64,000 nucleotides of DNA from Oceanobacillus iheyensis HTE831. Its GTDB lineage: Bacteria; Bacillota; Bacilli; Bacillales; Amphibacillaceae. Within the stretch, counting starts at the first letter, position 1; every line of letters begins with the position of its first letter. The stretch lies in NCBI RefSeq assembly GCF_000011245.1, contig NC_004193.1:722501-786500 (forward strand), in the 5' to 3' direction. A model generated the notes under the pieces. It was given only the letters and a program-made list of their open reading frames with translations. It searched no databases and had not been told where the DNA came from. Positions 63,591 through 64,000 of the stretch are shown piece by piece. A program made the translations under genes and the position numbers.

Positions 63591-64000
63591 GTGTTAGAGA
63601 ATGCTTTTATTATGCTTGCGATAATTTTCTCGGTTAATGTTATTTATGTATCTCTAATGACAGTGAGAATGATTTTAACATTAAAAGGAAGAACGTATAT
63701 TGCAGCATTTGTGAGTATGTTCGAGATTGTTATATATGTTGTTGGATTAGGACTTGTATTAGATAATCTGGACCAGATTCAAAATCTAGTTGCTTACGCT
63801 ATTGGTTTTGGAACAGGTTTAGTTATTGGTGCAAAAATTGAAGAAAAGCTAGCTTTGGGATATATAACCGTGAACGTTGTGTCTGCAAACCCGGATTTAA
63901 AATTTACACAGCGACTTCGTGAAAAGGGGTATGGTGTAACAAGCTGGTCTTCATATGGAAGAGAAGGCGATCGTTTATCTGTTCAGATTTTAACCCCTCG
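63591..64000 (+). CDS. yebE: YebE-like DUF2179 membrane protein (3' end outside window)
   Basis: The start of a membrane protein with three hydrophobic helices ([19 protein letters not shown] and the next two), then the DUF2179 segment after [24 protein letters not shown] lies 7 nt before the GTG start. The frame is open to the window edge. In Bacillus subtilis yebE lies downstream of guaA-pbuG, so order is kept despite inserted genes. Function unknown. Confidence 0.85.

Overview
The window is AT-rich, densely coded Firmicute DNA. Three things point to a spore-forming Bacillaceae of the Oceanobacillus/Virgibacillus kind: a gerA-type germination operon, a SAM-I riboswitch with two guanine riboswitches, and the Bacillus-type gene order yeaC-yeaD-yebA-guaA ... 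pbuG ... yebE. This placement is inferred from gene content; no database was searched.

Layout. 0-8 kb: the end of a branched-chain-amino-acid-type binding lipoprotein, an acyl-CoA dehydrogenase/thiolase pair, a DUF1801 protein, a SAM-riboswitch-controlled homocysteine S-methyltransferase (BHMT-like) and a YfcC-family carrier. 8-14 kb: a germinant-receptor operon (A, B and C subunits plus a 54-residue membrane protein) followed closely by an FMN-binding glutamate-synthase-like gene. 14-18 kb: a lone PTS EIIC with a cre-like palindrome, then an ABC-F antibiotic-resistance-type ATPase behind an elaborate leader with a seven-residue upstream peptide. 18-25 kb: pabA and a fused pabB/pabC, a DJ-1/PfpI protein, a BCCT transporter and an M20 peptidase. 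25-30 kb: a complete Fur-boxed siderophore-uptake operon with a BesA-like esterase. 30-33 kb: an amidase and an AbgT transporter. 33-40 kb: MoxR/DUF58/transglutaminase and guaA.

40-64 kb is mostly accessory. It holds a decayed formate dehydrogenase, a GltS-type symporter, a TetR/ABC-2 exporter/AraC-GyrI module, pbuG, an MFS transporter, a C26 peptidase, a broken small membrane protein, a RibD/DHFR-like protein, a yndG/yndH/yndJ-like trio, a large subtilase gene broken by three separate lesions, msrA, a MOSC protein, ogt, an atypical Nramp transporter and the start of yebE.

The genes fit a salt- and stress-adapted soil or marine spore former: compatible-solute and amino-acid carriers, iron piracy, oxidative and alkylation repair, and drug export. 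Purine and methionine genes are under riboswitch control and iron uptake carries a Fur box. Three repeat families sit between genes: a 52-bp tandem repeat at two loci, a GACGnCGACTCCTG hairpin at two loci, and one 176-bp inverted-repeat element. The items most worth following up are the ABC-F leader, the fourth ger gene, the broken cohesin/dockerin protease, and the BCCT and Nramp proteins that lack canonical ion-binding motifs.
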